From the NCBI GenBank assembly GCA_032027165.1, contig JAVSMO010000001.1, positions 1,340,501 through 1,391,994 on the forward strand: a stretch of 51,494 bases of DNA, given 5' to 3'. Positions 40,169-51,445 of this stretch are shown piece by piece. The stretch's first letter is position 1. Each line of letters opens with the position of its first letter. The position numbers and the translations under genes are program-made. This DNA comes from Denitratisoma sp. (GTDB lineage Bacteria; Pseudomonadota; Gammaproteobacteria; Burkholderiales; Rhodocyclaceae). The notes under the pieces are model-generated. The model saw only the letters and a list, made by a program, of their open reading frames with translations, did not search any database and was not told the origin of the DNA.

Positions 40169-40172
<4 letters not shown>
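38910..40172 (-). CDS. sensor histidine kinase (PmrB/QseC-like)
   Basis: 420 residues. Two membrane segments (about 14-36 and 150-172) bound a periplasmic sensor loop of about 110 residues. HAMP, an H-box FTSDVSHELRTPLMVI, N-box SNLLRNAIHY and G-boxes DSGAGIPPEKRETVF and GDGLGLGLSLVQRI follow. It should phosphorylate the adjacent regulator. The ATGA overlap couples the two genes. Given its position among phosphoethanolamine transferase genes, the signal is probably cationic peptide, metal or pH. Confidence 0.92.
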
Positions 40173-40852
<680 letters not shown>

Positions 40853-40898
40853 TGCCGTGTCCTTCTCCCTTCCGGCGGCAAGACTACCACCGCTTGGT

Positions 40899-42776
40899 TC
40901 AGGACGGGGCGCGGCTGAAGCGCGACAGGTTGCCCATGATCTCCAGCATGGCGGTGCGGATCGCCTTGATGACGCCGGAGGAATCGGCCAGCGGGCGGTC
41001 GTCGCCGTCGGTGACTTCGTTGCGGATGGCGCCGAGGGCATTCACCGGGAAGGACACCTTGAAGTCGCTGCCGAGGTAGGCGATGCGGTTCCAGTCGGCG
41101 GCGACCGCATAGTCGCGGTGGTAGCCCGGCGCCAGCAGGTCGTAGCCGTGCGAGTAGTCGGAGGGCGGGTTCTTCACGCCGAGCAGCGGCATCAGGGTCG
41201 CCGGGATGTCGAGGTGGCTGGTGATGCCGGCGACCGTGCGCGGCGCCTGGCCGGGCACGCGGATCACGGCCGGCGTGCCGGTCTGGAAGCGGTTGAACTC
41301 GGCGCTGTGGCCCCAGCGGCCCCGCTCCATGAACTCCTCGCCGTGGTCGCCGAGGACGATGACGATCGTCCTGTCGAGCAGTCCCTTCGCCTTGAGATGG
41401 TCGATGACGCGGCCGATCTGGCCGTCGACGTGGTGCGCGGCGTTGATGTAGCGGTTCTTGATCTGCGGCGTCTGCGTGGCGAAGTCGGCGGTGAGGTAAT
41501 TGAAGTTCTCCAGGTACGGCCGGGCGATGGCCGCCTCCTGCGGAAAATCGTAGGGGGCATGGGTGGACTCGAAGAACATGTAGCCCATGAACGGGCGCGC
41601 CGGGTCGCGCCGGTCGATGAAGCCGAGCAGCTCGTCGATGTTCTTCGCGTCGCGCTGCCAGGGCGGCGCGCCGACCTCGAGGGGGTGCATGTCCTCCGGC
41701 CGCATGTTCGCGAAGACGGTCTTGTCGAAGGCCGGATAGGTGAAGCGCTGGCTGGTGTGCAGCGCGAACTGGTAGTTCTGCCGCTGCAGCACGTCCATCA
41801 GCACCGGCGCGCGCTGCGCCGCCCGCATCGGGAACCAGTTGCTGCCGTAGAGGCCGTAGAACATCGAGAAGACGCCCATCTGCGTCAGGTTGCCGCCGCT
41901 GAAGTGCTTCTCCAGGCGCAGGGCGTCGTTGGAGAAGGCCCACAGGCGCGGCATGATCTGCGGGTCGAGCATGTCGAAGCGCAGCGACTCGGCGACCAGC
42001 CAGACGATGTTCAGGGGCGCCGCAGGCGGCTCGACGCGCAGCGGCGCGAGCGGATAGGCCAGGCTGCCCTCCTTCACGCGCAGGCTTTGCGCCTCTTCCG
42101 TGTTGGAGGCGATGCCGAGGCGCTTCGCCAGCTTGCGGAAGGTGAGCGGCTGGTAGAGCGGATAGTGCTCGCTGGCGAAGAGGATGGGCTGGTAGTTGGA
42201 GGCTGCGCTGTAGCCATAGGCGACGCGCTCGCCGGTGCCGAGCAGCACCAGCGCCAGCAGCGCCCAGCGCCAGGGATTGCGGCCCGCCGCCTCCGGCGGG
42301 CTGCGCCGTGCCGTCCAGGCATAGGCGGCGGCCTGCGCCGTGACGAGGAGACTGACTATCAGGGCCGCCGTCAGCTGGGTGGTCCAGCCGGCGCCGAGGG
42401 CGGCGATGCCGCCCGGCGTCGTCGCCAGGTCGATGACGAAGCCGTTGATGTGGAAGCCGTACATGTCGTGGATCAGGCGGTCGGCGTAGAGCAGCGCCTG
42501 GGTCAGGCCGGTCAGGACGATCGCCGCCGCGGCCAGCAGCGGTCCGGCGCCGCGCCACGGCCGCCCCGCCAGCAGTCGCCGCAGCAGACGCACGACCAGC
42601 AGCGCCGGCAGCAGGTAGATGAAGGCGTAGCTCGCCGTCGCCGCCAGGGTCCACCCGGCGACGGCGGGTGAGGCGAACTGGCGCGCGCTCTGCAGGCCGG
42701 CCACCTGGACGACGGCGATCAGCCACGACAGGAGGAAGAAGCGGTTGAGCTGGCGGACGGACGGCAGGACAGGCAT
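40899..42776 (-). CDS. PbgA/YejM-like sulfatase-fold membrane protein
   Basis: 625 residues. Five N-terminal membrane segments (to about 190) precede a periplasmic alkaline-phosphatase-superfamily domain. WLVAESLRFDMLDPQIMP replaces the usual metal motif, SGGNLTQMGVFSMFYG holds the putative nucleophile region, and VLGDHGEEFMERGRWGHS the distal ligands. PbgA/YejM controls LPS and cardiolipin balance. Retention of the DHGEEF metal motif suggests it may still be an active transferase. Part of a membrane segment (IVSLLVTA) coincides with element copy M. Confidence 0.82.
   Translation of the reverse strand: MPVLPSVRQLNRFFLLSWLIAVVQVAGLQSARQFASPAVAGWTLAATASYAFIYLLPALLVVRLLRRLLAGRPWRGAGPLLAAAAIVLTGLTQALLYADRLIHDMYGFHINGFVIDLATTPGGIAALGAGWTTQLTAALIVSLLVTAQAAAYAWTARRSPPEAAGRNPWRWALLALVLLGTGERVAYGYSAASNYQPILFASEHYPLYQPLTFRKLAKRLGIASNTEEAQSLRVKEGSLAYPLAPLRVEPPAAPLNIVWLVAESLRFDMLDPQIMPRLWAFSNDALRLEKHFSGGNLTQMGVFSMFYGLYGSNWFPMRAAQRAPVLMDVLQRQNYQFALHTSQRFTYPAFDKTVFANMRPEDMHPLEVGAPPWQRDAKNIDELLGFIDRRDPARPFMGYMFFESTHAPYDFPQEAAIARPYLENFNYLTADFATQTPQIKNRYINAAHHVDGQIGRVIDHLKAKGLLDRTIVIVLGDHGEEFMERGRWGHSAEFNRFQTGTPAVIRVPGQAPRTVAGITSHLDIPATLMPLLGVKNPPSDYSHGYDLLAPGYHRDYAVAADWNRIAYLGSDFKVSFPVNALGAIRNEVTDGDDRPLADSSGVIKAIRTAMLEIMGNLSRFSRAPS
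42336..42360 (+). repeat. 25-bp dispersed element, copy M (inside PbgA-like gene; weaker)
   Basis: CGCCGTG + ACGAGGA + GACTGACTATC. Read on the gene's strand as IVSLLVTA within a membrane helix. It could be coincidence, but both blocks sit at the exact spacing. Confidence 0.45.
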
Positions 42777-42804
42777 GGCAGGGCTCCGGATGCGAACGGG
42801 CCCA

Positions 42805-42860
42805 ACCTTAGCAAGCGGGCCGTCAAGCCCGCCTCAAGACGGCGTGAAAATGGCGTGAAA
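42805..42860 (-). promoter_or_regulatory. OmpR-family box and promoter upstream of the pbgA-like gene
   Basis: Minus-strand TTTCACG half-sites at 42854-42860 and 42843-42849 have an 11-bp period. Then come 5 bases, TTGAGG (42832-42837), 21 bases, and TAAGGT (42805-42810). Architecture is identical to the cptA promoter at 38851-38906. It would drive the pbgA-like gene and, by read-through, the regulator and kinase. Confidence 0.65.
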
Positions 42861-42866
42861 CGGAAA

Positions 42867-43268
42867 TCAGCCGAACAGCACCAGCGCCCACACCGCCGCG
42901 ACATTCACCAGCGACAGCATGACGGCCGCGCTGCCGGCGTCCTTGGCGCGCTTGGCGAGGGCGTGATGTTCGAGCGAGATGCGGTCGACCACCGCCTCGA
43001 TGGCCGAGTTGAGCAGCTCGACGACGAGCACCAGCAGCACGCTGCCGACCATCAGCGCCCTGCCCGTCCCGCCGACGGGCATGAAAAAGGCGGCCGGGAT
43101 CAGCACCAGCGCCAGCAACACTTCCTGGCGGAAGGCGTTCTCGTGGCGCCAGGCTTCGGCCAGGCCGTCCAGCGAATAGCGGCAGGCGTTCCAGATGCGG
43201 CGCAGGCCGGTCTTGCCCTTGAACGGGCTCTTCTCTCCGTCGCCGGAGGTCGGGCTGGGATTCGTCAT
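42867..43268 (-). CDS. dgkA: diacylglycerol kinase DgkA
   Basis: 133 residues, the usual size for this trimeric membrane enzyme. FRQEVLLAL, three membrane helices and the signature ELLNSAIEAVVDRIS are visible. It phosphorylates diacylglycerol to phosphatidate. Phosphoethanolamine transferases such as EptA release diacylglycerol, so its place in this cluster makes metabolic sense: it recycles the by-product. The N-terminal 20 residues are polar. Confidence 0.93.
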   Translation of the reverse strand: MTNPSPTSGDGEKSPFKGKTGLRRIWNACRYSLDGLAEAWRHENAFRQEVLLALVLIPAAFFMPVGGTGRALMVGSVLLVLVVELLNSAIEAVVDRISLEHHALAKRAKDAGSAAVMLSLVNVAAVWALVLFG

Positions 43269-43300
43269 GAGGCGGGAAGATACCAGATCGCGCGGCGAAC

Positions 43301-44131
43301 CTATTCCCTGTTCGCCCTGAAAAACTGCAGCAGCCTGTCCGCCACTTCCGCCGGCGCCTCTTCGGGCAGGAAGTGGCCGCAGTCGAGGCCCTCGCCGCGC
43401 ACGTCGGCGGCCTTCTCGCGCCACAGCGCCAGCACGTCGTACGTGCGGCCGACGAAGCCCTTTGCGCCCCACAGCACCAGCAGCGGGCAGCGGATGCGCG
43501 CGGCGGCGTCCTCGGCGTCGTGGCGCAGGTCGAGGCCGGCGGCGGCGCGGTAGTCGTCGCAGCTCGCGCGGATCGCCTCCGGGTCGGAGAAGCAGCGCAC
43601 GTACTCCGCCACCACGGCCGCATCGAAAGCCGCCTCGTTGCCGAGGCTCCAGCGCGACAGGCAGCCCTTCAGCCAGGCGGCCGGGTCGGCGGCGATCATG
43701 CGCTCGGGCAGCGGCGCCTGCTGGATCAGGAAGAACCAGTGGAAATACGTCGTCGCCAGCGCCTGGTCGGTGAGCGCGAAGGTGGTCGCCGTCGGCGCGA
43801 TGTCCATCACGCAGGCGCCAAGAACGCGCTCGGGGTGGTCGAGGCACAGGCGGTGCGTCACCCGCGCGCCGCGGTCGTGCGCGGCGACGCGGAAGCGCGC
43901 GTGGCCGAGCGCGGTCATCAGCTCCGCCATGTCGCGCGCCATGGCGCGCTTCGACTGGTTCGCCGCCTCCGGCCCGGAAGGCGGCTTGCCCGAATCGCCG
44001 TAGCCGCGCAGGTCGGGGATCACCAGCGCAAAATCCTCCTGCAGCCGCGGCGCCACCTTGTGCCACATGGCGTGCGTCTCGGGGTAGCCGTGCAGCAGGA
44101 GCAGCGCCGGCCGGCCGGGGTTGGCGCGCAC
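43301..44131 (-). CDS. haloacetate dehalogenase-like alpha/beta hydrolase (5' end probably frameshifted)
   Basis: 276 residues as given from GTG 44131. [17 protein letters not shown], nucleophile D in [14 protein letters not shown] and the late [13 protein letters not shown] histidine match fluoroacetate/haloacetate dehalogenases. The conserved N-terminus ([18 protein letters not shown]) continues in the same frame upstream without a good start. ATG at 44195 reads MFDP and would join this frame only if the C5 run at 44183-44187 lost one C. Full-length homologues begin in this way. So the gene is either frameshifted or carries a sequencing error there. Confidence 0.8.
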   Translation of the reverse strand: MRANPGRPALLLLHGYPETHAMWHKVAPRLQEDFALVIPDLRGYGDSGKPPSGPEAANQSKRAMARDMAELMTALGHARFRVAAHDRGARVTHRLCLDHPERVLGACVMDIAPTATTFALTDQALATTYFHWFFLIQQAPLPERMIAADPAAWLKGCLSRWSLGNEAAFDAAVVAEYVRCFSDPEAIRASCDDYRAAAGLDLRHDAEDAAARIRCPLLVLWGAKGFVGRTYDVLALWREKAADVRGEGLDCGHFLPEEAPAEVADRLLQFFRANRE

Positions 44132-44308
44132 GCGCGCATGGATGCGCGTGCCGGAGACGGCGATGTCGCGGGTTTCGTAGCTGGGGGTCGAACATGGCGG
44201 GTCTTGGCCTGGAATGGAGAACCGACGGCGAATCTACCGCCAACCCATCCGGCGCGCCAGCCCCGGATCCGGGGCGAAGTCATTCATTTCGATAAGCCTG
44301 ATGGGAAG

Positions 44309-44333
44309 CGCCGTGTTGCGGGGACTGACTTTT
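44309..44333 (+). repeat. 25-bp dispersed element, copy J
   Basis: CGCCGTG + TTGCGGG + GACTGACTTTT, in the gap between the dehalogenase-like and BamE-like genes. The rest of that 274-bp gap (44196-44469) holds nothing recognisable. Confidence 0.85.
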
Positions 44334-44469
44334 GAGGGTAGCACTGCATGTCGGCCGAAATAGACGTCTCCGCCACGCTAACCCGGTGAAGCGAAGGGAT
44401 AGAAGTAATGCCCAATAGACCGTTTGCGTCCCGCCATGGCGCAAGAGGGTGAATCCGGCTCAGAGCGGC

Positions 44470-44829
44470 CTAACTTTGCCGCAGGTATGCTTTGGCAACT
44501 CGCCCTCCTTCATCGATCTCGAAGGTCAGCACCATATAGTCGGCAGCAGTGAGCGCCACGAAGTAATGGAGAGCGCGATCGGATTGTTGCTCCGGCTTGC
44601 CAAGCAACTTCAAGACGTCCTCACGCCGCATGCCGACATAGAGGCTCCGCTCAAGAATATCCCTGGCCATCGCTTCGCGTCGATATTTGTGGGCCCCCTG
44701 CCAATTCTCCGCGCTAAAGGTGGCAGGGGCCGAAGCGAAAATGCTCGACCATTCCGGAAAGGTCAGGTAAAGCACCCACACGATGAAACCCAGAAGGGCA
44801 GCGCCAAGCAATCTTTTTAGATAGGCCAT
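44470..44829 (-). CDS. membrane-anchored BamE/SmpA-like small protein
   Basis: 119 residues. One N-terminal membrane segment (LLGAALLGFIVWVLYLTF) leads to a small periplasmic domain. SLYVGMRREDVLKLLGKPEQQ followed by LTFEIDEGGRVAKAYLRQS has the G-M-x6-LLG-P pattern of BamE-fold proteins. It lacks the lipoprotein cysteine, so it is not BamE itself. Composition is less GC-rich than its neighbours. The function of this family is unknown. Confidence 0.6.
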   Translation of the reverse strand: MAYLKRLLGAALLGFIVWVLYLTFPEWSSIFASAPATFSAENWQGAHKYRREAMARDILERSLYVGMRREDVLKLLGKPEQQSDRALHYFVALTAADYMVLTFEIDEGGRVAKAYLRQS

Positions 44830-45067
44830 TGACGAAGTCTACTTAATTTTTCGGCGGCCAAGGTCGGCTGTCCGCTAGCAAGCTCCTCCTTGCATTTTTT
44901 CGAGCGATCCGACCGTTTTGGGCGTACTCCAGCAACTCTGAGGAGCTTGCGCGGCAGAAGCGGTCGTTTGGACAGAACGGATTCAACACACGCAATCGGC
45001 CAGGAGCCGTCATTCCGAGGCCGCGCAGCGGAACCCGGAGTCCAATGTCTTTGTTCGAGCGTAGCTG

Positions 45068-45089
45068 CATTCCCGCCTCAGCGGGAATG
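45068..45089. repeat. GTCATTCCCGC-type inverted repeat
   Basis: CATTCCCGC-CTCA-GCGGGAATG, followed by ACG, 11 bp past the pobA stop. A related fragment, GTCATTCCGAGGCCGCGCAG, lies 60 bp to its left. It is a common bacterial interspersed palindrome that may act as a terminator for pobA. The remainder of 44830-45100 shows no gene I can support. Confidence 0.55.
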
Positions 45090-45100
45090 ACGGGGCATTT

Positions 45101-47144
<2,044 letters not shown>

Positions 47145-47146
47145 GA

Positions 47147-47503
47147 CTATTTTCTCCCCGCCTCGACCAGTTTGGCCTTGAACTCGTCCTTGCTCATGCC
47201 GGTCTGCTGCGCGCCGATGTCCTGCATGTCGAGGCCGAAGATGCCGCCGAGCTTGGCGAGGTAATAGGCGTTGCCGCCGGCCTCGATCATCTGCAGCACG
47301 TTGAGGCTGCGCACGGCTTCGCGCTGCTGGGTGTTGAGGCCGAACTTCGCGCAGTAGGCGTCCTGGTCCTTGAGGAACTCGGCACGGTTCTCCGCTGAGT
47401 TGAAGGAAAAGCACATCTTGTTCAGCGCGTAGCCCTTGCGCGCCTGCTCCCCGTCGAACACCGTGGTGCCGGGGATCTCGCGCTTCGGTTTGCCCGAGGT
47501 CAT
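47147..47503 (-). CDS. ligA: protocatechuate 4,5-dioxygenase alpha subunit
   Basis: 118 residues. GTTVFDGEQARKGYALNKMCFSFNSAENRAEFLKDQDAYCAKFGL and VLQMIEAGGNAYYLAKLGGIFGLDMQDIGA match LigA closely. The small helical subunit covers the active site of LigB. The order ligA, ligB, pobA with short gaps forms an operon that starts after the aldo/keto reductase gene. Downstream steps (LigC, I, J, K) are not in the window. Confidence 0.93.
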   Translation of the reverse strand: MTSGKPKREIPGTTVFDGEQARKGYALNKMCFSFNSAENRAEFLKDQDAYCAKFGLNTQQREAVRSLNVLQMIEAGGNAYYLAKLGGIFGLDMQDIGAQQTGMSKDEFKAKLVEAGRK

Positions 47504-47513
47504 CGTCTGTCTC

Positions 47514-48503
47514 CTAGAACGTTTCAGTGTCGATCTCCCTTTGCGTGGCCGCGTTGTAGCGCGGCCCCGCGACGCTCTGCTGGTTGATCAGCGCGTCCAG
47601 GCGGGCGACGATGCCGCCGTCGAGCCTGACTGAAGCACCCCCTGCGTTCTCGTCGAGATGCTCCGGCTGCCGGGTGCCGAGGATCGGCAGGATGTGCTCG
47701 CCCTTCGCCAGCAGCCAGGCGAGCGCGAGCTGGGCCGGCGTGCAGCCGGCATCGTCGGCGATGCGCCGGTACTCGGGCAGCAGCGCCAGGTTCTTCTCGT
47801 AGTTGGCCGGCTCGAAGCGCGGCATCTGGCGGCGGATGTCCTTCGCCTCGAGCTCGATGTCCGGGTCGCGCAGCCTGCACGTGAGGAAGGCGCGGGCGAG
47901 CGGGCTGAAGGCGACGAAGGCCGTGCCCAGCTCGCGGCAGGCCGCCAGCGTGGCGATCTCCGGGTTGCGCGTCCACAGCGAGTATTCCGACTGCAGCGCG
48001 GCGATCGGATGCACGGCGTGCGCCCGGCGCAGGGTGGCGGCGGAGACTTCCGAGAGCCCGATCATGCGCACCTTGCCCTCCTGCACCAGCCCGGCCAGCG
48101 CGCCGACGCTGTCCTCGATCGGCACCTGCCTGTCCCAGCGGTGCAGGTAGTAGAGGTCGATGACGTCCGTCTGCAGGCGCTGCAGGCTTTCCTCGCAGGT
48201 GCGTTTCAGCGTCTCCGGCCGGCCGTCGATGACGCGCTTGCCGTCCACCCCGGTCATGCCGCACTTGCTGGCGAGGAAGATCTTCTGCCGATGCGGCTTG
48301 AGCACCTTGCCGAGCAGCGACTCGTTCCTGCCGAAGCCGTACAGGGCAGCGGTGTCGAAGTGCGTGATGCCATGGTCGAGCGCGCGCAGCAGCAGCGCCG
48401 CGGCCTGCTCTTCCGACGGCGGCGTGCCGTAGGCGTGGCTGAGGTTCATGCAGCCGAGGCCGAGGGCGGAGACGTCGAAGGGGCCGATGCGCCGCTTTTC
48501 CAT
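47514..48503 (-). CDS. aldo/keto reductase
   Basis: 329 residues. GLGCMNLSHAYG, FDTAALYGFGRNESLLG (D and Y of the tetrad), LASKCG (K), LYYLHRWD (H) and the nucleotide segment LPILGTRQPEHLDEN are present. NADPH-dependent AKR family. It lies between the TRAP transporter and ligA and could reduce an aromatic aldehyde or act on a ring-cleavage product. It starts one base after the dctM stop. Confidence 0.9.
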   Translation of the reverse strand: MEKRRIGPFDVSALGLGCMNLSHAYGTPPSEEQAAALLLRALDHGITHFDTAALYGFGRNESLLGKVLKPHRQKIFLASKCGMTGVDGKRVIDGRPETLKRTCEESLQRLQTDVIDLYYLHRWDRQVPIEDSVGALAGLVQEGKVRMIGLSEVSAATLRRAHAVHPIAALQSEYSLWTRNPEIATLAACRELGTAFVAFSPLARAFLTCRLRDPDIELEAKDIRRQMPRFEPANYEKNLALLPEYRRIADDAGCTPAQLALAWLLAKGEHILPILGTRQPEHLDENAGGASVRLDGGIVARLDALINQQSVAGPRYNAATQREIDTETF

Positions 48504-48504
48504 C

Positions 48505-49824
48505 TCAGATCCTCAGCACGAACAGGGTGATCGACGGGAAAGCCACCAGCAGGACGACGCGCAGCAGGTCGCTTACGACGAAGGGGGCGACGCCGCGGTA
48601 GGTGTCGCGGATGGGGATGTCCGGCGCCATCGACTGGATGACGAACAGGTTCATGCCCACCGGCGGGGTGATCAGGCCGACCTCGACGACGATCAGCACC
48701 AGGATGCCGAACCAGATCGCCATTTCTTCCGGCGGCAGGCCGAAGTCGAGCCCCGAGACCATCGGGAAGAAGATCGGGATGGTCAGCAGGATCATCGACA
48801 GCGAGTCCATGACGCAGCCGAAGACCAGGTAGAAGACCAGGATCGCCCACAGCACGGCGAAGGGGCTGAGGCCGAGGCTGCCGACCCAGGTGGCGAGTTC
48901 CTGCGGCAGCTGCGACAGGGCAAGGAAGGTGTTGTAGGCGGCGGCGCCGAGCACGATCATGAAGACCATGCCGGTGCCGCTTGCCGTGGCTTCGAAGGCG
49001 CGCTGCACCTTTGCGCGGTCGAGGCCGCCCTTCCACCAGGCCAGCAGGCCGGTGGCGACGGCGCCGACGGCGGCGCCCTCGGTCGGCGTGAAGATGCCCG
49101 TGTAGATGCCGCCGATGACGACGACGAAGATCACCACCACCGGCCAGACATCGCGCTGGGCGCGCAGCCGCTCCGGCCACGGCAGCGGCGCGAAGCGGTG
49201 GCCGCCCCATTGCGGCCGCAGGCGCACGACGATGCCGATCACCAGCATGTAGCCGAGCGCCGCCAGGATGCCGGGAACGAAGGCGGCGGCGAACATCTTG
49301 GCGATGTTCTGCTCGGCGAGGATGGCGTAGATCACCAGCACGATCGAGGGCGGGATGAGGATGCCGAGCGTGCCGCCGGCCGCCAGCGCGCCGCTGGCGA
49401 GCCCGCCCTCGTAGCCGGCGCGGCGCAGTTCGGGCAGCGCCACCTGGCCCATCGTCGCCGCGGTGGCGAGCGAGGAGCCGCAGATCGAACCGAAACCGGC
49501 GCAGGCGCCGATGGCCGCCATCGCCACGCCGCCCTTGCGGTGGCCGAGCAGGGCCTCGCCCGCCTTGAACAGCGCCTGCGACATGCCGCCGAGCGAGGCG
49601 AACTGGCCCATCAGCAGGAACAGCGGCACGATGGACAGCGAGTGGCTGGAGAAGGTGCTGTAGGCCAGCGTCTTCATCTGGTTGAGCAGCGGGCCAAGGC
49701 TGCCATAGACCAGCCAGGAGCCGGCGAGCCCGAGCGCCAGCATCGACAGGCCGATCGGCACGCGCAGGAAGATCAGCAGCAGCAGCGCGGGGAAGGACCA
49801 GGCGGCGAGGGTCAGCGGATCCAT
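48505..49824 (-). CDS. dctM: TRAP transporter large permease (DctM)
   Basis: 439 residues, 12 or so membrane segments. GQFASLGGMSQALFKAGEALLGHRKGGVAMAAIGACAGFGSICGSS is the DctM signature, with LIPPSIVLVIYAILAEQNIAKMF and LITPPVGMNLFVIQ later. It is the sodium-coupled transport channel. Start and the dctQ stop overlap as TGATG. Confidence 0.93.
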   Translation of the reverse strand: MDPLTLAAWSFPALLLLIFLRVPIGLSMLALGLAGSWLVYGSLGPLLNQMKTLAYSTFSSHSLSIVPLFLLMGQFASLGGMSQALFKAGEALLGHRKGGVAMAAIGACAGFGSICGSSLATAATMGQVALPELRRAGYEGGLASGALAAGGTLGILIPPSIVLVIYAILAEQNIAKMFAAAFVPGILAALGYMLVIGIVVRLRPQWGGHRFAPLPWPERLRAQRDVWPVVVIFVVVIGGIYTGIFTPTEGAAVGAVATGLLAWWKGGLDRAKVQRAFEATASGTGMVFMIVLGAAAYNTFLALSQLPQELATWVGSLGLSPFAVLWAILVFYLVFGCVMDSLSMILLTIPIFFPMVSGLDFGLPPEEMAIWFGILVLIVVEVGLITPPVGMNLFVIQSMAPDIPIRDTYRGVAPFVVSDLLRVVLLVAFPSITLFVLRI

Positions 49825-50342
49825 CAATGCGCCCCCTCTTCCGCCGTGAAACCTTGCGGGCGCGCGGCCAGGCCGAGCGTCTCGAGCAGCCGCCAGGCAT
49901 AGGCCAGGCAGCCGAGCACGCCCGGCACGAAGGAGGCGGCATAGCCCCACCAGACCGGCATCTGCAGGATGAAGCTGACCTCGCCGTTCTCGCGATACTC
50001 CAGCATGGCCAGTCCCATGCGCCAGACCAGGAGCAGCCAGACGCCGAACATCAGCGCGTCGCCGAGGATCTCCAGAAAACGGCGCAGCGCAGCCGGATAG
50101 GCATGCCAGAACATCGCCACATGGGCATGCGCGCGCTTGAGGTGGCACCAGGGCAGGAAGCAGAAGACGGCGAGCGCGGTGCCGGCCTCGACGAGTTCGA
50201 AGTCGCCGGGAACGGGACCGAGGCCGGCGAAGCTGAGCGCGCGGCCGGCGATGCTGAAGACGCTCATGGCGGCCAGCAGGGCCAGCACGAAGGCGCCGAA
50301 CCAGGCCATCCGGCGGCTGGTGTCGTAGATGAACTTGCTCAT
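49824..50342 (-). CDS. dctQ: TRAP transporter small permease (DctQ)
   Basis: 172 residues with four membrane segments and the family motif ELVEAGTALAVFCFLPWCHLKRAHAHVAMF. It joins the binding protein to DctM. I see no ribosome binding site before its ATG, only the stem-loop at 50352-50384, so its expression should be lower than that of dctP, as is usual for TRAP operons. Confidence 0.9.
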   Translation of the reverse strand: MSKFIYDTSRRMAWFGAFVLALLAAMSVFSIAGRALSFAGLGPVPGDFELVEAGTALAVFCFLPWCHLKRAHAHVAMFWHAYPAALRRFLEILGDALMFGVWLLLVWRMGLAMLEYRENGEVSFILQMPVWWGYAASFVPGVLGCLAYAWRLLETLGLAARPQGFTAEEGAH

Positions 50343-50351
50343 GGAGGAAAC

Positions 50352-50384
50352 GCCGGCCGGCCGCCGCTTCGACGGCCGGCCGGC
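50352..50384 (-). terminator. stem-loop between dctP and dctQ (attenuator)
   Basis: A perfect 12-bp inverted repeat (GCCGGCCGGCCG / CGGCCGGCCGGC) with a 9-base loop and no T tract. It lies entirely in the 49-bp gap between the two genes. It probably trims or stabilises the dctP message and reduces read-through to the permease genes. Confidence 0.6.
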
Positions 50385-50391
50385 TGCAGGA

Positions 50392-51423
50392 TCACTTCTT
50401 CTTCGAATGCTTCGCGATCAGCGCCTCGGCTTCTTCCGCCAGCTTCGGACCGTCGATGCCCTTGCTGCCCACTTCCTTGTACCAGACGGCACGCACGCCG
50501 GAGGCGGTGCGGCGCCAGGTCTGGGTCTCGGCGGCGTCGAGCATGTGGATCTTGTTGCCGGCCTTCTGCGCCAGCGACAGGCCGACCTTGTCGCCCTCGT
50601 CCATGGCGCGACCGAACAGCGCCGCCGTCTCGATGCCGCTGTTGGCGTCGATCACCTTCTTCAGGTCGGCCGGCAGCTTGTCGTAGGCGCCCTTGTTCAT
50701 CGCCACCACGAAGGTCTGGGTGTACAGGCCCTGGTCGCCGGCGAAGCCGGTGTGGTTCTTGACGATCTGCTGCACCTTCAGCGCCGGCGTCACTTCCCAG
50801 GGAATCGTCGTGGCGCTGATGACGCCCTTGGAGAGCGCCTCGCCGACGGCCGGCACCGGCATGCCGACCGGCGTGGCGCCGAGCTGCTCGAGCATGATGT
50901 TGATGACGCGCGAGCCGCCGCGCACCTTCATGCCCTTCATGTCCTCGAGCCTGGTGATCGGGTCCTTGCTGTGGATGAGGCCGGGGCCGTGCACGTGCAC
51001 CGCGATGACCTTGACGTCCTTGAACTCGTCCATGGCGTGCTTCTCGACGAACTCCTGGAAGGCGCGCGAGGCCGGCTCGGCGAGGCCGCTGCTGAACGGC
51101 AGTTCGAACACTTCGGTCTTCGGGAAGCGTCCCGGCGTGTAGCCGAGCACGGTCCACACGATGTCGGCGACGCCGTTCTTGGCCTGGTCGTACAGTTCGG
51201 GCGGCTTGCCGCCGAGCTGCATGCTGGGGAACAGCTGCACCTTGATGCGGCCGCCGCTCTCCTTCTCGACCTTCTGCGCCCACGGCGTAATGGCCTTGGC
51301 CGGGATCGTCGCCTGCGGCGGCAGGAACTGGTGGAAGCGCAGGGTCACGTCGGCGGCGTGCGCCAGGGGTGCGGCGCCGGCAAGCAGGGCGGCCGCGAGG
51401 ATGCTTCTCAGGCTGGTTTTCAT
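50392..51423 (-). CDS. dctP: TRAP transporter solute-binding protein (DctP)
   Basis: 343 residues. A signal peptide (MKTSLRSILAAALLAGAAPLAHA) is followed by DVTLRFHQFLPPQ and the two-lobed DctP fold. KVIAVHVHGPGLIHSKDPI and MKVRGGSRVINIMLEQLGATPVGMP are visible, with the arginine that salt-bridges the ligand carboxylate in KVRGGSR. I chose ATG at 51423, eight bases after AGGAG; the ATG at 51429 would be too close. It binds a carboxylate in the periplasm. With pobA-lig beside it, an aromatic acid is the likely substrate. Confidence 0.92.
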   Translation of the reverse strand: MKTSLRSILAAALLAGAAPLAHAADVTLRFHQFLPPQATIPAKAITPWAQKVEKESGGRIKVQLFPSMQLGGKPPELYDQAKNGVADIVWTVLGYTPGRFPKTEVFELPFSSGLAEPASRAFQEFVEKHAMDEFKDVKVIAVHVHGPGLIHSKDPITRLEDMKGMKVRGGSRVINIMLEQLGATPVGMPVPAVGEALSKGVISATTIPWEVTPALKVQQIVKNHTGFAGDQGLYTQTFVVAMNKGAYDKLPADLKKVIDANSGIETAALFGRAMDEGDKVGLSLAQKAGNKIHMLDAAETQTWRRTASGVRAVWYKEVGSKGIDGPKLAEEAEALIAKHSKKK

Positions 51424-51445
51424 GGTCATCTCTCCTCTCTTGTGG

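Noticed and set aside
44843..45070. A 75-residue open frame on the minus strand left of pobA
   Set aside because: It is mostly read through interspersed repeat sequence, has no ribosome binding site and no family resemblance.
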